DNA of 64,000 bases from Clostridium sp. AF15-31 (lineage in GTDB: Bacteria; Bacillota; Clostridia; Lachnospirales; Lachnospiraceae): NCBI RefSeq assembly GCF_003461625.1, contig NZ_QTXL01000008.1, positions 62,001-126,000 of the forward strand. Reading direction: 5' to 3'. Each line of letters starts with the position of its first letter. Positions within the stretch are counted from its first letter, which is position 1. Below are positions 45,352-55,216 of this stretch, piece after piece. Both the position numbers and the translations under genes were made by a program. The notes beneath the pieces are model-generated. The model had not been told where the DNA came from, did not search any database, and was given only the letters and a program-made list of their open reading frames with translations.

Positions 45352-46014
45352 ATGAAAAAGATTTTTATTGTGGAAGATGATAAGAGCATATGCATGGAGC
45401 TTGTTGAGATTTTGGAGAACGAAGGCTATGCAGCATCCTATCTGACTGATTTTGAACATTCAAAAGAGGAGATTCTGGCAACAGGTGCAGATCTTATTTT
45501 GATGGATATTAATATTCCGGGCATAAATGGCAGAAATCTGTTAAAGGAGATTCGGAAGGAATCGGATATCCCGGTTATCATGGTGACTAGTCGTACATCA
45601 GAGATGGACGAGGTTCTGTCGATGAGCTATGGGGCAGATGATTATATCACGAAGCCGTATAATCCGACGATCCTGTTGCTGCGGATCGCAGCAGTGCTGA
45701 AACGGATGGAGGGAAGCCAGAATGCAGCATCCTATCGTGGAGCAGAGGTGAATTTCAGCAAAGGGACAATCCGGCTTGGTGAGAAAGAACAGGTTCTGAC
45801 GAAGAATGAGATGATCATTTTCCAACGGCTGTTAAGCAGTAAGGACAAGATTGTATCCAGAGACGAGATCATGACAGATCTATGGGATAATGAAGAATAT
45901 GTAAATGATAATGCACTTACGGTTAATATCAGCAGGCTTCGGACAAAGCTTTCGGAGCTTGGACTGCCGGATGCGATCGAGACAAGAAAGAAACAGGGGT
46001 ATCGTCTGATATGA
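45352..46014 (+). CDS. bceR: BceR-like response regulator
   Basis: 220 residues. Receiver with E8-D9-D10, phospho-acceptor D52 and K-P-Y; OmpR-type winged helix ending K-K-Q-G-Y-R-L. Partner of the overlapping kinase. In Bce systems the regulator activates the cognate ABC transporter when antimicrobial peptides are detoxified; the candidate binding site is before bceA (47094-47107). Confidence 0.88.
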   Translation: MKKIFIVEDDKSICMELVEILENEGYAASYLTDFEHSKEEILATGADLILMDINIPGINGRNLLKEIRKESDIPVIMVTSRTSEMDEVLSMSYGADDYITKPYNPTILLLRIAAVLKRMEGSQNAASYRGAEVNFSKGTIRLGEKEQVLTKNEMIIFQRLLSSKDKIVSRDEIMTDLWDNEEYVNDNALTVNISRLRTKLSELGLPDAIETRKKQGYRLI

Positions 46015-47030
46015 GAATTTGGGAATATATAAAAGATAAAGCGGGTATTCTGATCGGTTATCTGTTATTTATAGCGGTCATGTTAATTGCTTTTCGTGCG
46101 ATGCGGACACCAGGGGAGCTGACGGTGATCTTTCTTGTGCTGACAGTTTTGCTTCTGGTAACTGTCATATTAACAGACTATATAAAACGCAGACATTTCT
46201 ATAATTCCCTTTATGCACATATGGAGCAGTTGGATCAGAAATATCTGGTCATGGATACGTTAGAGGAGCCGGGTTTCTATGAGGGAAAGCTGGTCTATGA
46301 GGCGTTATATGAGATTAATAAATCCATGACAGAGCATGTGAAGGAGTACCGGCAGAGTGTGGATGATTTCAAGGATTTTATCGAGATATGGGTGCATGAG
46401 ATCAAACTGCCGATCGCAAGTCTGGTATTGATGTGCCACAATAATCAGGATAAGATACCGAAGAAATACGAAGATCAGGTGAACCGTCTGGATGCATATG
46501 CCGATCAGGTGCTGTATTATGTCCGGGCAGAGCATGCGAGCAAAGATTATCGGTTTGATTCAGTGCGAATCAAGTCGGTTGTGAATAAAGTGGCGTTGAA
46601 GAATAAAGATATGTTGCTGGAGAGTGACATTTGTCTGGATGTGCATGACGTTGATGTCAGCGTTACGACAGATGCCAAATGGCTGGAATTCATGATAAAC
46701 CAGATCATGAGCAACAGCATCAAATATATGAAGCCGGATGAGGATCGGCAGATCCGGATCTGGACGACAAAAGCAGGCGACGATATCACACTCCATATCA
46801 GAGATAATGGAATCGGAATTTCCGAAGCAGACCTTCCTCGCGTTTGCGAAAAATCGTTCACCGGTGAGAACGGACGTCGTTTTGCCAAGTCAACAGGTAT
46901 GGGCTTATATATCGTAAAAGGTCTGTGCGACCAGCTAGGACATCATCTTACCATCACTTCCAAAGAAAATATCGGAACAGACGTCGCTGTAACCTTTGGC
47001 GGAAACGACTATTATCTGGTGGATGAATAA
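46011..47030 (+). CDS. bceS: BceS-like intramembrane-sensing histidine kinase
   Basis: 339 residues, ATGA overlap with bceR. Two close N-terminal helices (about 12-29 and 37-55) with almost no outer loop, then HisKA with H129 in V-H-E-I-K-L-P and HATPase (N-S-I-K-Y, D-N-G-I-G-I, G-M-G-L-Y-I). The H-E-x-K-x-P form and missing sensor domain are characteristic of BceS kinases, which sense flux through the BceAB transporter. Confidence 0.9.
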   Translation: MRIWEYIKDKAGILIGYLLFIAVMLIAFRAMRTPGELTVIFLVLTVLLLVTVILTDYIKRRHFYNSLYAHMEQLDQKYLVMDTLEEPGFYEGKLVYEALYEINKSMTEHVKEYRQSVDDFKDFIEIWVHEIKLPIASLVLMCHNNQDKIPKKYEDQVNRLDAYADQVLYYVRAEHASKDYRFDSVRIKSVVNKVALKNKDMLLESDICLDVHDVDVSVTTDAKWLEFMINQIMSNSIKYMKPDEDRQIRIWTTKAGDDITLHIRDNGIGISEADLPRVCEKSFTGENGRRFAKSTGMGLYIVKGLCDQLGHHLTITSKENIGTDVAVTFGGNDYYLVDE

Positions 47031-47093
47031 AACTATACTTTACCATGTGCCCCTTATCTGACAGACAGATAAAGAATGCCCAATGTCTTAACC

Positions 47094-47156
47094 TTACAAA
47101 ACTGTAACCTTCTGTAACATAAGAAAAACGACACTCTCCCTTGAAAACGATATACT
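47094..47156 (+). promoter_or_regulatory. Candidate BceR box and bceAB promoter
   Basis: TTACA-AAAC-TGTAA (47094-47107) is a 5-bp dyad with 4-base spacing, resembling BceR-type sites (TNACA-N4-TGTAA). ACGACA (47128-47133), 17 bases, TATACT (47151-47156) is a weak promoter 20 bases downstream, as expected for an activated gene. Confidence 0.6.
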
Positions 47157-47225
47157 CACACTTGTAAACAGGAGATGAGGTGTTGACAGGATCAACAGCT
47201 CTTAACTCAGTTATTAATAGAAAAT

Positions 47226-47499
47226 GGTGTGTGGGTAAATCGTTTTAGTATTTCGTGGATGTTTTTATGGGGCTGTTGTTCTGACAGTGAGCAATACCTA
47301 AAATCCATAGAGCAGCCGACTGAGTGTTCTGCTATCCTGTGCCATGTCGTTGGAGCAATGGTTTTATCGCGACAGAGACATGTGCAGATAGGATGGCAGA
47401 ACATGAGGAAAGGCAAACGTGATTTTACGGGATGCTCACTGGTGGAACAATGGTCACAAAAAACATGTAAGTGTTACCTGAACGATTTAGTCACACACC
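47226..47499. repeat. 274-bp imperfect palindrome in the bceA leader
   Basis: Ends GGTGTGTG (47226-47233) and CACACACC (47492-47499). Next arms TAAATCGTT (47236-47244) / AACGATTTA (47481-47489); TTGTTCTGACAGTGAGCA (47276-47293) / TGCTCACTGGTGGAACAA (47430-47447), 15 of 18 pairing; GTTCTGC (47326-47332) / GCAGAAC (47396-47402); CATGTC/GACATG near the centre. Self-complementary over nearly its whole length. It is either a MITE-like insertion or a very large RNA hairpin in the transcript. Confidence 0.75.
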
Positions 47500-47520
47500 G
47501 GATAGCAAGGAGAGATAAAA

Positions 47521-48288
47521 GTGGAAACAATTTTAAAGATTGAGAATATCGAAAAGTATTACGGCAACAAATCCAACATTACAAAAGCCATTGATAACAT
47601 TTCATTTAGTGTAGAAAAAGGTGAGTATGTTGCGATCATGGGAGCATCCGGAAGTGGGAAGACGACACTGCTTAACTGCATTTCTACCATAGACCGTGTC
47701 AGCAGCGGTCATATCTATGTAGGAAGAGATGATATCACAAAGCTTCGCGGCAACCAGTTGAACCGCTTCCGCCGGGAAGAACTGGGATTTATCTTTCAGG
47801 ATTTCAACCTGTTAGATACACTGACAGCATATGAGAACATTGCACTGGCGTTATCGATACAGAACACGCCTGCGAAGAAGATTGACGAAAAGATAAAGAA
47901 GATCGCAAAGGAGCTTGCAATCGAAGAAGTTCTGAATAAATATCCATATCAGATGTCCGGGGGACAGAAACAGAGAGTGGCATCTGCGAGAGCGATCATT
48001 ACGAACCCGAAGCTGATCCTTGCCGATGAACCGACCGGAGCACTGGATTCCAAATCCGCAAAGCTGTTGCTTGAAAGTCTGAAACATCTGAATGAAGAAC
48101 TGTCAGCTACGATTCTGATGGTAACACATGATTCCTTTACCGCAAGTTATGCCGGTCGCATCCTGTTCATCAAGGACGGTAAAATATTTCATGAGCTTCG
48201 CCGTGGAGCAGACAGCCGAAAAGAATTCTTCAACAAGATCATAGATGTCGTAACTTTGCTTGGAGGTGACTTAAATGACGCTCTTTAA
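47521..48288 (+). CDS. bceA: BceA-like ABC transporter ATPase
   Basis: 255 residues from GTG 47521, AAGGAGAG site. Walker A G-A-S-G-S-G-K-T-T (about 41-49), signature M-S-G-G-Q-K-Q-R, Walker B L-I-L-A-D-E-P-T-G-A-L-D. MacB/BceA type. Energises BceB to protect lipid II-cycle intermediates from peptides such as bacitracin; actual substrate unknown. Confidence 0.9.
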   Translation: METILKIENIEKYYGNKSNITKAIDNISFSVEKGEYVAIMGASGSGKTTLLNCISTIDRVSSGHIYVGRDDITKLRGNQLNRFRREELGFIFQDFNLLDTLTAYENIALALSIQNTPAKKIDEKIKKIAKELAIEEVLNKYPYQMSGGQKQRVASARAIITNPKLILADEPTGALDSKSAKLLLESLKHLNEELSATILMVTHDSFTASYAGRILFIKDGKIFHELRRGADSRKEFFNKIIDVVTLLGGDLNDAL

Positions 48289-50341
48289 GTTATCCCTTAG
48301 TAATATGAAGAAAAGCCTGAAGGACTATGCAATCTATTTCTTTACATTGGTTCTTGGCGTAGCGATCTTCTATATTTTTAATGCGATCGAGACACAGACG
48401 GCGATGATGAGGATCTCCAAAGATACCAGAGGAATTGTAGAGCTGATGGCAAATATCATTTCCAGTGTCAGCGTATTCATTGCATTTGTGCTTGGTTTCC
48501 TGATCATATATGCCAGCCGATTCCTGATGAAACGGCGTAACAAAGAATTTGGATTGTATCTGCTGCTTGGAATGGGCAAATGGAAGGTGTCAAAGATGCT
48601 GTTTATCGAGACACTGATCATCGGTCTGGTTTCACTTGGCGTTGGGCTTCTTTCCGGTATCGGAATTTCCCAGCTTACCAGTCTGTTAGTTGCAAATATG
48701 TTTGAAGCGGATATGTCTTCTTATAATTTTGTATTTTCAAGTTCTGCATTTGTAAAGACCTGTTTCTATTTTGCTATCATCTATGTGGTTGTGATCCTGT
48801 TTAATACGATCGCGATCGGACGCTGCAAATTGATCGACCTGTTCCAGAGAGGTAGAAGATCAGAGACTGTTAAGATGAAAAATCCGTGGATATCGGTATT
48901 CGTATTTCTCCTTTCCGTAGCAGGACTTGGATATGCATATTACCAGATCAATTCAAATACAACAGAGCTCTATATGAAAGATATCTATTTCTGTATCGGG
49001 CTTGGATGTGTCTGCACATTTTTGTTTTTCTGGTCGATTTCCGGTATGTTGTTCCGGTTAGTTTCTTCCATGAAACGTGTTTATTATAAAGGGCTGAATT
49101 CATTTGTCATCCGTCAGATGAGCAGTCGTGTAAATACAAATGTACTGTCAATCTCGATCATTTGTATTATGTTATTTGTTACGATCTGCGTGCTGACTTC
49201 GGCGCTTACGATCCGAAATGGTTTGAATGAGGGTTTAAGAAGGTATGCTACCGTTGATGTAAATATTACCAGACAGGTAAGAAGCTCCGATTATGATGTC
49301 GCAGCCGGTAAGGGCGCAGATGAGGATGCTTATTATGATCCGACATGGGATAAGCGCGACATTTGCGATATATATAAGGAAAAAGAAATTGACTTGCCAT
49401 CTATGTTTTCAGCCTATGAAGATGTGTATATATACTCATTGCCGGATTTCACATACGGGGATACGTTCAGTGAGCAGGCAAAGGGTGAGTTCCTTGGTGA
49501 CCAGCCGGTGTATGGTATGATGGATGTTATGGAAAATGTCATGACAGTGTCCGATTATAATCGTGTGGCAAAGCTGTGTGGTTTTGAAACTGTGTCGATC
49601 AAAGATGATGAATACGGAGTTGTGGCAAATTACAAGCAGATGGTGAAATACAGAGATATGTCATTGCAGGCTGGTACGACGATTCAGGTAAATGGTTATG
49701 AACTGAAGCCGGGAATGAGCAAATGTCAGGCCGGTGATGTCCAGATCTCTACGCAGGCGATTAATACTGGTATCATTATTGTGCCGGATGGGGTGCTTAC
49801 AGGAGTAACTCCGATCTCTGAAAGCTTGCTTGCAATCTATAATACGACCGATACGGATAAGATCATGGCGAGAAATGAATATATCAATCTGGATGACGAC
49901 ACGGATGTCAGGTTGAGTCTAAATACAAAAGAAAATGTAAAAGCTGCCAGTATCGGACTTGGCGCGATCGCTTCCTTTATCGGCTTATATATCGGAATGA
50001 TCTTCCTGATCTCCGGTGCAGCGATCCTCGCATTAAAGGAATTGTCAGAAAGCACCGATAATGTGGAACGATATAAGATGCTTCGAAAACTGGGTGTGGA
50101 TCAGAAGATGATCAACCATGCGTTATTTGCACAGATGGGTCTGTTCTTCCTGTTCCCGCTTGCACTGGCAGTCATTCATTCAATATTTGGTTTAAAATTC
50201 AGCAGACAGATTCTTTCACTGATGGGAACCGATGACATGGGAGCAGCCATGCTTATGACCGTTGTTGTTATGGTTGTGATCTATGGCGGATATTTTCTGA
50301 TCACCTATTTCAGTGGCAGAAAGATCATCAGTGAACAGTAG
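48275..50341 (+). CDS. bceB: BceB-like ABC transporter permease (FtsX-type)
   Basis: 688 residues, GGAGGTGA site, overlapping bceA by 14 bases. About ten hydrophobic helices arranged 4+2+1+3, with a large extracellular loop at about residues 315-560 between helices 7 and 8, the hallmark of BceB permeases. The loop recognises antimicrobial peptides or lipid intermediates and signals to BceS. Confidence 0.9.
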   Translation: MTLFKLSLSNMKKSLKDYAIYFFTLVLGVAIFYIFNAIETQTAMMRISKDTRGIVELMANIISSVSVFIAFVLGFLIIYASRFLMKRRNKEFGLYLLLGMGKWKVSKMLFIETLIIGLVSLGVGLLSGIGISQLTSLLVANMFEADMSSYNFVFSSSAFVKTCFYFAIIYVVVILFNTIAIGRCKLIDLFQRGRRSETVKMKNPWISVFVFLLSVAGLGYAYYQINSNTTELYMKDIYFCIGLGCVCTFLFFWSISGMLFRLVSSMKRVYYKGLNSFVIRQMSSRVNTNVLSISIICIMLFVTICVLTSALTIRNGLNEGLRRYATVDVNITRQVRSSDYDVAAGKGADEDAYYDPTWDKRDICDIYKEKEIDLPSMFSAYEDVYIYSLPDFTYGDTFSEQAKGEFLGDQPVYGMMDVMENVMTVSDYNRVAKLCGFETVSIKDDEYGVVANYKQMVKYRDMSLQAGTTIQVNGYELKPGMSKCQAGDVQISTQAINTGIIIVPDGVLTGVTPISESLLAIYNTTDTDKIMARNEYINLDDDTDVRLSLNTKENVKAASIGLGAIASFIGLYIGMIFLISGAAILALKELSESTDNVERYKMLRKLGVDQKMINHALFAQMGLFFLFPLALAVIHSIFGLKFSRQILSLMGTDDMGAAMLMTVVVMVVIYGGYFLITYFSGRKIISEQ

Positions 50342-50348
50342 GGTTTCC

Positions 50349-50377
50349 TTGACGATGACAATATCTCGCGGTATAAT
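50349..50377 (+). promoter_or_regulatory. Promoter of trpS
   Basis: TTGACG (50349-50354), 17 bases, TATAAT (50372-50377). The leader to the ATG is under 45 bases, leaving no room for a T-box. Confidence 0.8.
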
Positions 50378-50422
50378 TGGGGGCAGGATTATCGAACGAA
50401 GAAATGAAGGAGACTTTTTAAG

Positions 50423-51493
50423 ATGAGTAGAATTATTTTAACCGGTGACCGTCCTACAGGACGACTTCACGTTGGACATTATGTGGGTTCCCTTTCTGAG
50501 CGTGTAAAGCTTCAGAATTCAGGAAACTATGACGAGATATATATAATGATCGCAGATGCACAGGCACTTACAGATAATGCCGAGCATCCGGAGAAGGTGA
50601 GACAGAACATTATTCAGGTTGCACTTGATTATCTGGCATGTGGGATCGATCCTGAGAAATCAACGATCTTCATTCAGTCCATGGTTCCGGAACTGACAGA
50701 ATTATCTTTCTATTATATGAATCTCGTTACAGTATCTCGTGTACAGAGAAATCCTACTGTAAAATCCGAGATCAAGATGCGTAATTTTGAAGCAAGTATC
50801 CCGGTTGGATTCTTCTGCTATCCGATCAGTCAGGCAGCAGATATCACGGCTTTTCGTGCAACAGAAGTGCCGGTTGGTGAAGATCAGCTTCCTATGCTGG
50901 AACAGTGCAAGGAGATCGTTCACAAATTCAATTCCGTATATGGCGAAACTCTGACAGATCCTGAGATCGTATTACCGTCTAACAAAGCGTGTCTCAGACT
51001 TCCGGGTATCGATGGAAAAGCAAAGATGAGCAAATCTCTTGGCAACTGCATTTATCTTTCCGATGAAGCAGATGAAGTTAAGAAGAAGGTTATGTCCATG
51101 TATACAGATCCAAATCATATCCGTGTAGAGGATCCGGGACAGATCGAGGGCAATTCCGTATTTACATATCTGGATGCGTTCTGTCGTCCGGAGCATTTTG
51201 AACAGTTCCTGCCGGATTATAAGAATCTGGATGAACTGAAGGAGCATTACAGTCGTGGTGGTCTTGGTGATGTTAAGGTGAAGAAGTTCCTGAACAATGT
51301 ATTACAGTCAGAGCTTACACCGATCCGTGAACGTCGTAAGATGTGGGAGAGCCGTATTCCGGATGTTCTTGACATCTTAAAGGCAGGAAGCGAGGCTGCA
51401 CAGAAGAAAGCAGCAGCAACTCTTCATGATGTACGTTCTGCTATGAAGATCAATTACTTTGATGCAGACGGGCTGGAGAATGATTATAAATAA
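50423..51493 (+). CDS. trpS: Tryptophanyl-tRNA synthetase
   Basis: 356 residues, GAAGGAGA site. Class I motifs G-R-L-H-V-G-H-Y (HIGH-type, residues 13-20) and A-K-M-S-K-S (about 198-203). Charges tRNA-Trp in the cytosol. Own promoter and terminator, single-gene unit. Confidence 0.95.
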   Translation: MSRIILTGDRPTGRLHVGHYVGSLSERVKLQNSGNYDEIYIMIADAQALTDNAEHPEKVRQNIIQVALDYLACGIDPEKSTIFIQSMVPELTELSFYYMNLVTVSRVQRNPTVKSEIKMRNFEASIPVGFFCYPISQAADITAFRATEVPVGEDQLPMLEQCKEIVHKFNSVYGETLTDPEIVLPSNKACLRLPGIDGKAKMSKSLGNCIYLSDEADEVKKKVMSMYTDPNHIRVEDPGQIEGNSVFTYLDAFCRPEHFEQFLPDYKNLDELKEHYSRGGLGDVKVKKFLNNVLQSELTPIRERRKMWESRIPDVLDILKAGSEAAQKKAAATLHDVRSAMKINYFDADGLENDYK

Positions 51494-51510
51494 AATTGAC
51501 AGACATAAGA

Positions 51511-51540
51511 GGACGGTCGTGAAAACGGCCGTCCTTTTGT
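51511..51540 (+). terminator. Intrinsic terminator of trpS
   Basis: GGACGGTCGT / ACGGCCGTCC hairpin (51511-51534) around GAAA, followed by TTTTGTTGT. Confidence 0.85.
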
Positions 51541-51699
51541 TGTATGGTAAAAGTTGGAAAAGTTGCAAAAATTGGGTATAATAAGGTTGGAAAAGTTGAA
51601 AAAAATGTTTCTGGATCAGATGAAGTTAGAGCGAACGATATATAAACTAGATCTGATAGGTTTACAGGGGTAAAATAAATATATGGGGAGACACCGGAT

Positions 51700-52440
51700 A
51701 TGAAAAAGACGATTTTATTATTAGGGGCAGTTGGAGTGCTTATGATGACAGGGTGTGCCGATGAAGGTATCACGACAGATTATGGAGAATGGGTAGCTAC
51801 ATCCGAATACAGTATGGATGGAACAACTGAGAATTACCGGACAATAGAAGTAGATGCGACAGCGGAGAAGACAGAAGCAGCATCAGAAAAAGAAGCGGGG
51901 GGAAGTTCAGATCATATGAATACACAGAAAAAAGACAGCACAACAGAAAAGACAGATGGGACAGAGAAAGCGAGATATTCGTGCGAGAATTATACATTTT
52001 ATAGAGTAAATGATGATGTGGACCTGGCAGGCAGTTATTTGTTGTTAAATGTATATGAGGATGAAGCACTTGCAGAATATCATGGCCTGTTCATTGGTCA
52101 GATCGTTACATTATTTGGCGATAAGGAGACAACCGAGAATAATGAGGAGTTACTGGACTATACGATCGCGGCAGAAGATAAGGATGGTAAGGTGATCTAT
52201 CTGACTTTATATTATGGGGCGTCAGGACCGGCAATCGGTGGCTTTGATGGTGACGAATATATGGCGGCTGCAGAAGAGCTGGAGAGGCTTGTCAGAACGA
52301 CAGAGCCGATTGACTATGAGTGCACCAGTATCTATGAGGATCTCGGCATGACGATCCGAATGGGCACCAGAAATGGACGGGGCTTTTATGAAACCGAGAT
52401 GCCGGAAGGTATGGAAGACTTTTATAATGATATGTATTAA
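51700..52440 (+). CDS. Small lipoprotein of unknown function
   Basis: 246 residues. Signal peptide with lipobox M-M-T-G-C19, then a long Thr/Glu/Lys/Ser-rich linker (about 40-95) and a compact domain (about 100-246) with many acidic residues and no recognised motif. Extracellular, anchored by lipid. Single gene. Confidence 0.8.
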   Translation: MKKTILLLGAVGVLMMTGCADEGITTDYGEWVATSEYSMDGTTENYRTIEVDATAEKTEAASEKEAGGSSDHMNTQKKDSTTEKTDGTEKARYSCENYTFYRVNDDVDLAGSYLLLNVYEDEALAEYHGLFIGQIVTLFGDKETTENNEELLDYTIAAEDKDGKVIYLTLYYGASGPAIGGFDGDEYMAAAEELERLVRTTEPIDYECTSIYEDLGMTIRMGTRNGRGFYETEMPEGMEDFYNDMY

Positions 52441-52621
52441 TGAAAGACAATCGGATAAAAAGAAAACTGTATGAAACACATACAATAAGGTATAATGAAT
52501 ACAGACAGATCAACCCATATGTAAGACAGCGGTTTTATATATGATATAAATATGGGGAGGCAAAGGGGGAAGAAAACTGAAGAAGAAAATCTTTTTTCAA
52601 AGGAATAAAAATACCAGACAG

Positions 52622-54394
52622 ATGAAAATGACGATTAATGTAGCTGTTTTTTTAGCATTGATTTTAGAAACCGTTATATTATATGTTATTAATTTACAGG
52701 ATTACAAAAGAACATCCCAGATGCTGATGAACCAGACGATGGAAGTAATTGAGAAAAATGACAGCCGGGAGAAAGAAATGCTGGAATCCTTAAAAGAGGA
52801 TTATAAGGTTCGTGTCAATGCAGTTGCCTATATATTGGATGCAAAACCGGAGGTTGAAAATGATCTTAATGAGTTGAAAAAGATTGCAGCATTTATGTCT
52901 GTAGATGAGATCCATTTATTTGATGAAAATGGAGTTATTTACGGAGGAACTATTCCAAAGTATTATGGATACAGTTTTGATTCGGGAGAGCAAATGGCAT
53001 ATTTTACCCCCATGCTTCAGGATAAAGATCTGACAATGTGCCAGGATGTTACGCCAAATACATCTGAGGGGCGAAGCATGATGTATGCAATAACCTGGAA
53101 TAATGCCGGAACAAAGATGATCCAGGTAGGAATAGAACCGAAGCGCCTGATTGATGAGATGAATCAGAATCAGATATCAGCAGTTATTTCCAATATGCCG
53201 ATGTATACAGGCATCAATATATTTGTTGCGGATAGTGGAGATGGCAAAATCCTTGGAAGTACAAAAGCAGCAATGGTTGGTAAAACGCTGAATGATGTCG
53301 GTATATCCCGTGATAAGGTTACTGAACATGCAGATGTCCCTGCAATATGCTACAGGAACATAGATGGTATTGTGAGCCGGTGCGCTTTCGACCGGACAGA
53401 TGACTATATCGTTGTGGTTACCTGCAATTTACTTTCGAATATAAAGACAGATGTTATCATAATGGTGATTATGATCGTGTATTTCATAATTGCTGCGAAA
53501 GCCCTCGCAAGTATGTTTGCAAAGCTTGACAGGGTAAGGCGCAGTGCCTATACAGATGAACTGACAGGGTGTTTTAACCGGAAAGCATATCAGGAGAATG
53601 TGGAAGAATACTGGAAATCACCGGATATGGTATATATATCCATGGATGTCAATGGATTGAAAAAGGTAAATGATCATCAGGGGCATGCGGCAGGCGATGA
53701 ATTGCTTCAGGGAGCTGTGGAGTGCATGATGAAGAGCTTTAACGGATATGGACGGGTATACAGATTTGGCGGTGATGAGTTCGCAGCAATTGTGTTTGCA
53801 GATAGCAGAAGACTCAAAAAGATTATAGATGATTTTAAGGAACGGATGAACAAATGGTCCGGAAAGAAAGTATCAGATGTATCTGTGTCTCTGGGATATG
53901 CGGAGAAGTGCGAAAGGCAGTGGGAGAATTTTGAGGAATTTGCAGAGCAGGCGGATGAGAGAATGTATGTCTGTAAGGCAGAATACTACAGTAAAAAGGG
54001 AGAAGACAGGAGAAAATTGCAGGCTGCACATAATGCACTTACAAAGCTATATACTAAAGTACTTATCATTAATCTTACACAGAATTCATATCAGATTGTA
54101 AGTATTGACAGAGAAAGCTTAAAGAACAGTGTGTTTTCGGCAAAACTTTCAGACTGGTTTGCGACATTTGCAAATTCAGATGAATTGTGTCCGGATGACA
54201 GACAGGCATTTTTGCAGAAGACTTCACTTCAAAATCTAAAAAAGAATATCAATGGCACCGGAAAGTCATACAGCATCATATACAGGAGAAAATATGGCGA
54301 AGAGTATAAGGATACAATGATGGAAATCCTGGCTGCGGAAGACTATACGGATGATAGTCAGGTATGTTATCTCTGTGTAAGATGTCTTGGTTAG
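52622..54394 (+). CDS. GGDEF-domain membrane protein (predicted diguanylate cyclase)
   Basis: 590 residues from ATG 52622, but the better ribosome site (AAAGGGGGA) stands 6-7 bases before an in-frame CTG at 52577, which would add 15 mostly basic residues. Helix at about 5-24, an extracellular sensor region to about 275, helix about 277-300, then GGDEF: the active motif R-F-G-G-D-E-F lies at about 381-387, so it should make c-di-GMP. After the GGDEF domain a 120-residue C-terminal extension (PAS-like by eye) is unusual in placement. Signal unknown. Confidence 0.88.
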   Translation: MKMTINVAVFLALILETVILYVINLQDYKRTSQMLMNQTMEVIEKNDSREKEMLESLKEDYKVRVNAVAYILDAKPEVENDLNELKKIAAFMSVDEIHLFDENGVIYGGTIPKYYGYSFDSGEQMAYFTPMLQDKDLTMCQDVTPNTSEGRSMMYAITWNNAGTKMIQVGIEPKRLIDEMNQNQISAVISNMPMYTGINIFVADSGDGKILGSTKAAMVGKTLNDVGISRDKVTEHADVPAICYRNIDGIVSRCAFDRTDDYIVVVTCNLLSNIKTDVIIMVIMIVYFIIAAKALASMFAKLDRVRRSAYTDELTGCFNRKAYQENVEEYWKSPDMVYISMDVNGLKKVNDHQGHAAGDELLQGAVECMMKSFNGYGRVYRFGGDEFAAIVFADSRRLKKIIDDFKERMNKWSGKKVSDVSVSLGYAEKCERQWENFEEFAEQADERMYVCKAEYYSKKGEDRRKLQAAHNALTKLYTKVLIINLTQNSYQIVSIDRESLKNSVFSAKLSDWFATFANSDELCPDDRQAFLQKTSLQNLKKNINGTGKSYSIIYRRKYGEEYKDTMMEILAAEDYTDDSQVCYLCVRCLG

Positions 54395-54531
54395 TGTAAA
54401 AATTGTTAGAAAATTTTTCTAATTTCAAGAAAATTCTGTGAAATGGCTTGTATTTCATACTTCCTGCGGTAAAATATAGATAGGAACAACGGAAAAAGTT
54501 GTGCCGAGTTAAAAGTGGGAAGGAGACTGAT

Positions 54532-55122
54532 ATGAAAAAAAGAAGTCATTTATTTGTAACCAGAGAAATTATAGAACAGGTTCCACAGAACAAAAGGAAG
54601 TGGTTATTGTTAGGCAGTATTCTGCCGGATATATTGGTTCATACCTATATTAAGAAGCATACCTGGAAAAGTTCATTTGATAATACAGTCAACCGGATAC
54701 AGAAGCTGGAAGAAAAGGGGAAGAACAGCAGATATTCTTTCCTGAAACTCGGATATGTACTTCATTATGTGGAGGATTTCTTCACATATGCGCATAACTC
54801 CATTTTTGAAGGCGGTTTTTCTGAACATGTTGCATATGAAAGTGGATTTCAGAAGTTTTTATTTGGACATGGACATGTAGAACAGGAAGAAACGAGTCGG
54901 ATCGGTGAAATGGTTCATTCTGTGGAGGAAGCGATCGAGTATCTGAAGAAAAACCATGCACTGTATATGACGGAGGCCGGAGATAATGAAACGGATGCAC
55001 GCTATATTCGGAATGCATCAAAAACCATCGGTACGTTTCTGGTACGGGCATTTGCTATGAACAGTGTGGCAACAGAGGAGTATGTTCCGGCATACGCACT
55101 TGCTCCATCCTATCGAAAATAA
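54532..55122 (+). CDS. Zinc-dependent phospholipase C-like protein
   Basis: 196 residues from ATG 54532, GGAAGGAG site. Likely metal ligands: H6, the G-S-I-L-P-D motif (about 38-43) with a following H, and H-Y-V-E-D-F-F-T-Y-A-H (about 81-91), as in the zinc-dependent phospholipase C/S1-P1-like fold. No signal peptide, so probably cytoplasmic. Substrate unknown. Confidence 0.8.
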   Translation: MKKRSHLFVTREIIEQVPQNKRKWLLLGSILPDILVHTYIKKHTWKSSFDNTVNRIQKLEEKGKNSRYSFLKLGYVLHYVEDFFTYAHNSIFEGGFSEHVAYESGFQKFLFGHGHVEQEETSRIGEMVHSVEEAIEYLKKNHALYMTEAGDNETDARYIRNASKTIGTFLVRAFAMNSVATEEYVPAYALAPSYRK

Positions 55123-55177
55123 AAGGCAGAGCAATCTGATATAAAAGGATAATTATGACTGCCAATGAAAAATATGA

Positions 55178-55216
55178 AGTCACCTGATACGCTGCATTGT
55201 ATCAGGTGACTTTTTA
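55178..55216. terminator. Terminator between convergent genes
   Basis: 13-bp perfect stem AGTCACCTGATAC (55178-55190) / GTATCAGGTGACT (55199-55211), 8-base loop, five T residues on the plus side. Confidence 0.88.

Larger units (their letters stand above)
47031..47520 (+). other. bceS-bceA intergenic region: promoter then giant hairpin leader
   Basis: An inverted repeat (CTTATCTG/CAGATAAAG, about 47052-47073) follows bceS. A regulated promoter lies at 47094-47156 and a 274-bp palindrome at 47226-47499. A reading frame through the palindrome (47229-47543) has no ribosome site or family and is judged spurious. Confidence 0.6.

Noticed and set aside
47229..47543. A 104-codon open frame in the bceS-bceA gap
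   Set aside because: It runs through the 274-bp palindrome, overlaps the bceA start, and has no ribosome site or protein-like pattern.
50341..50422. T-box upstream of trpS
   Set aside because: The promoter lies under 80 bases from the start codon, leaving too short a leader.
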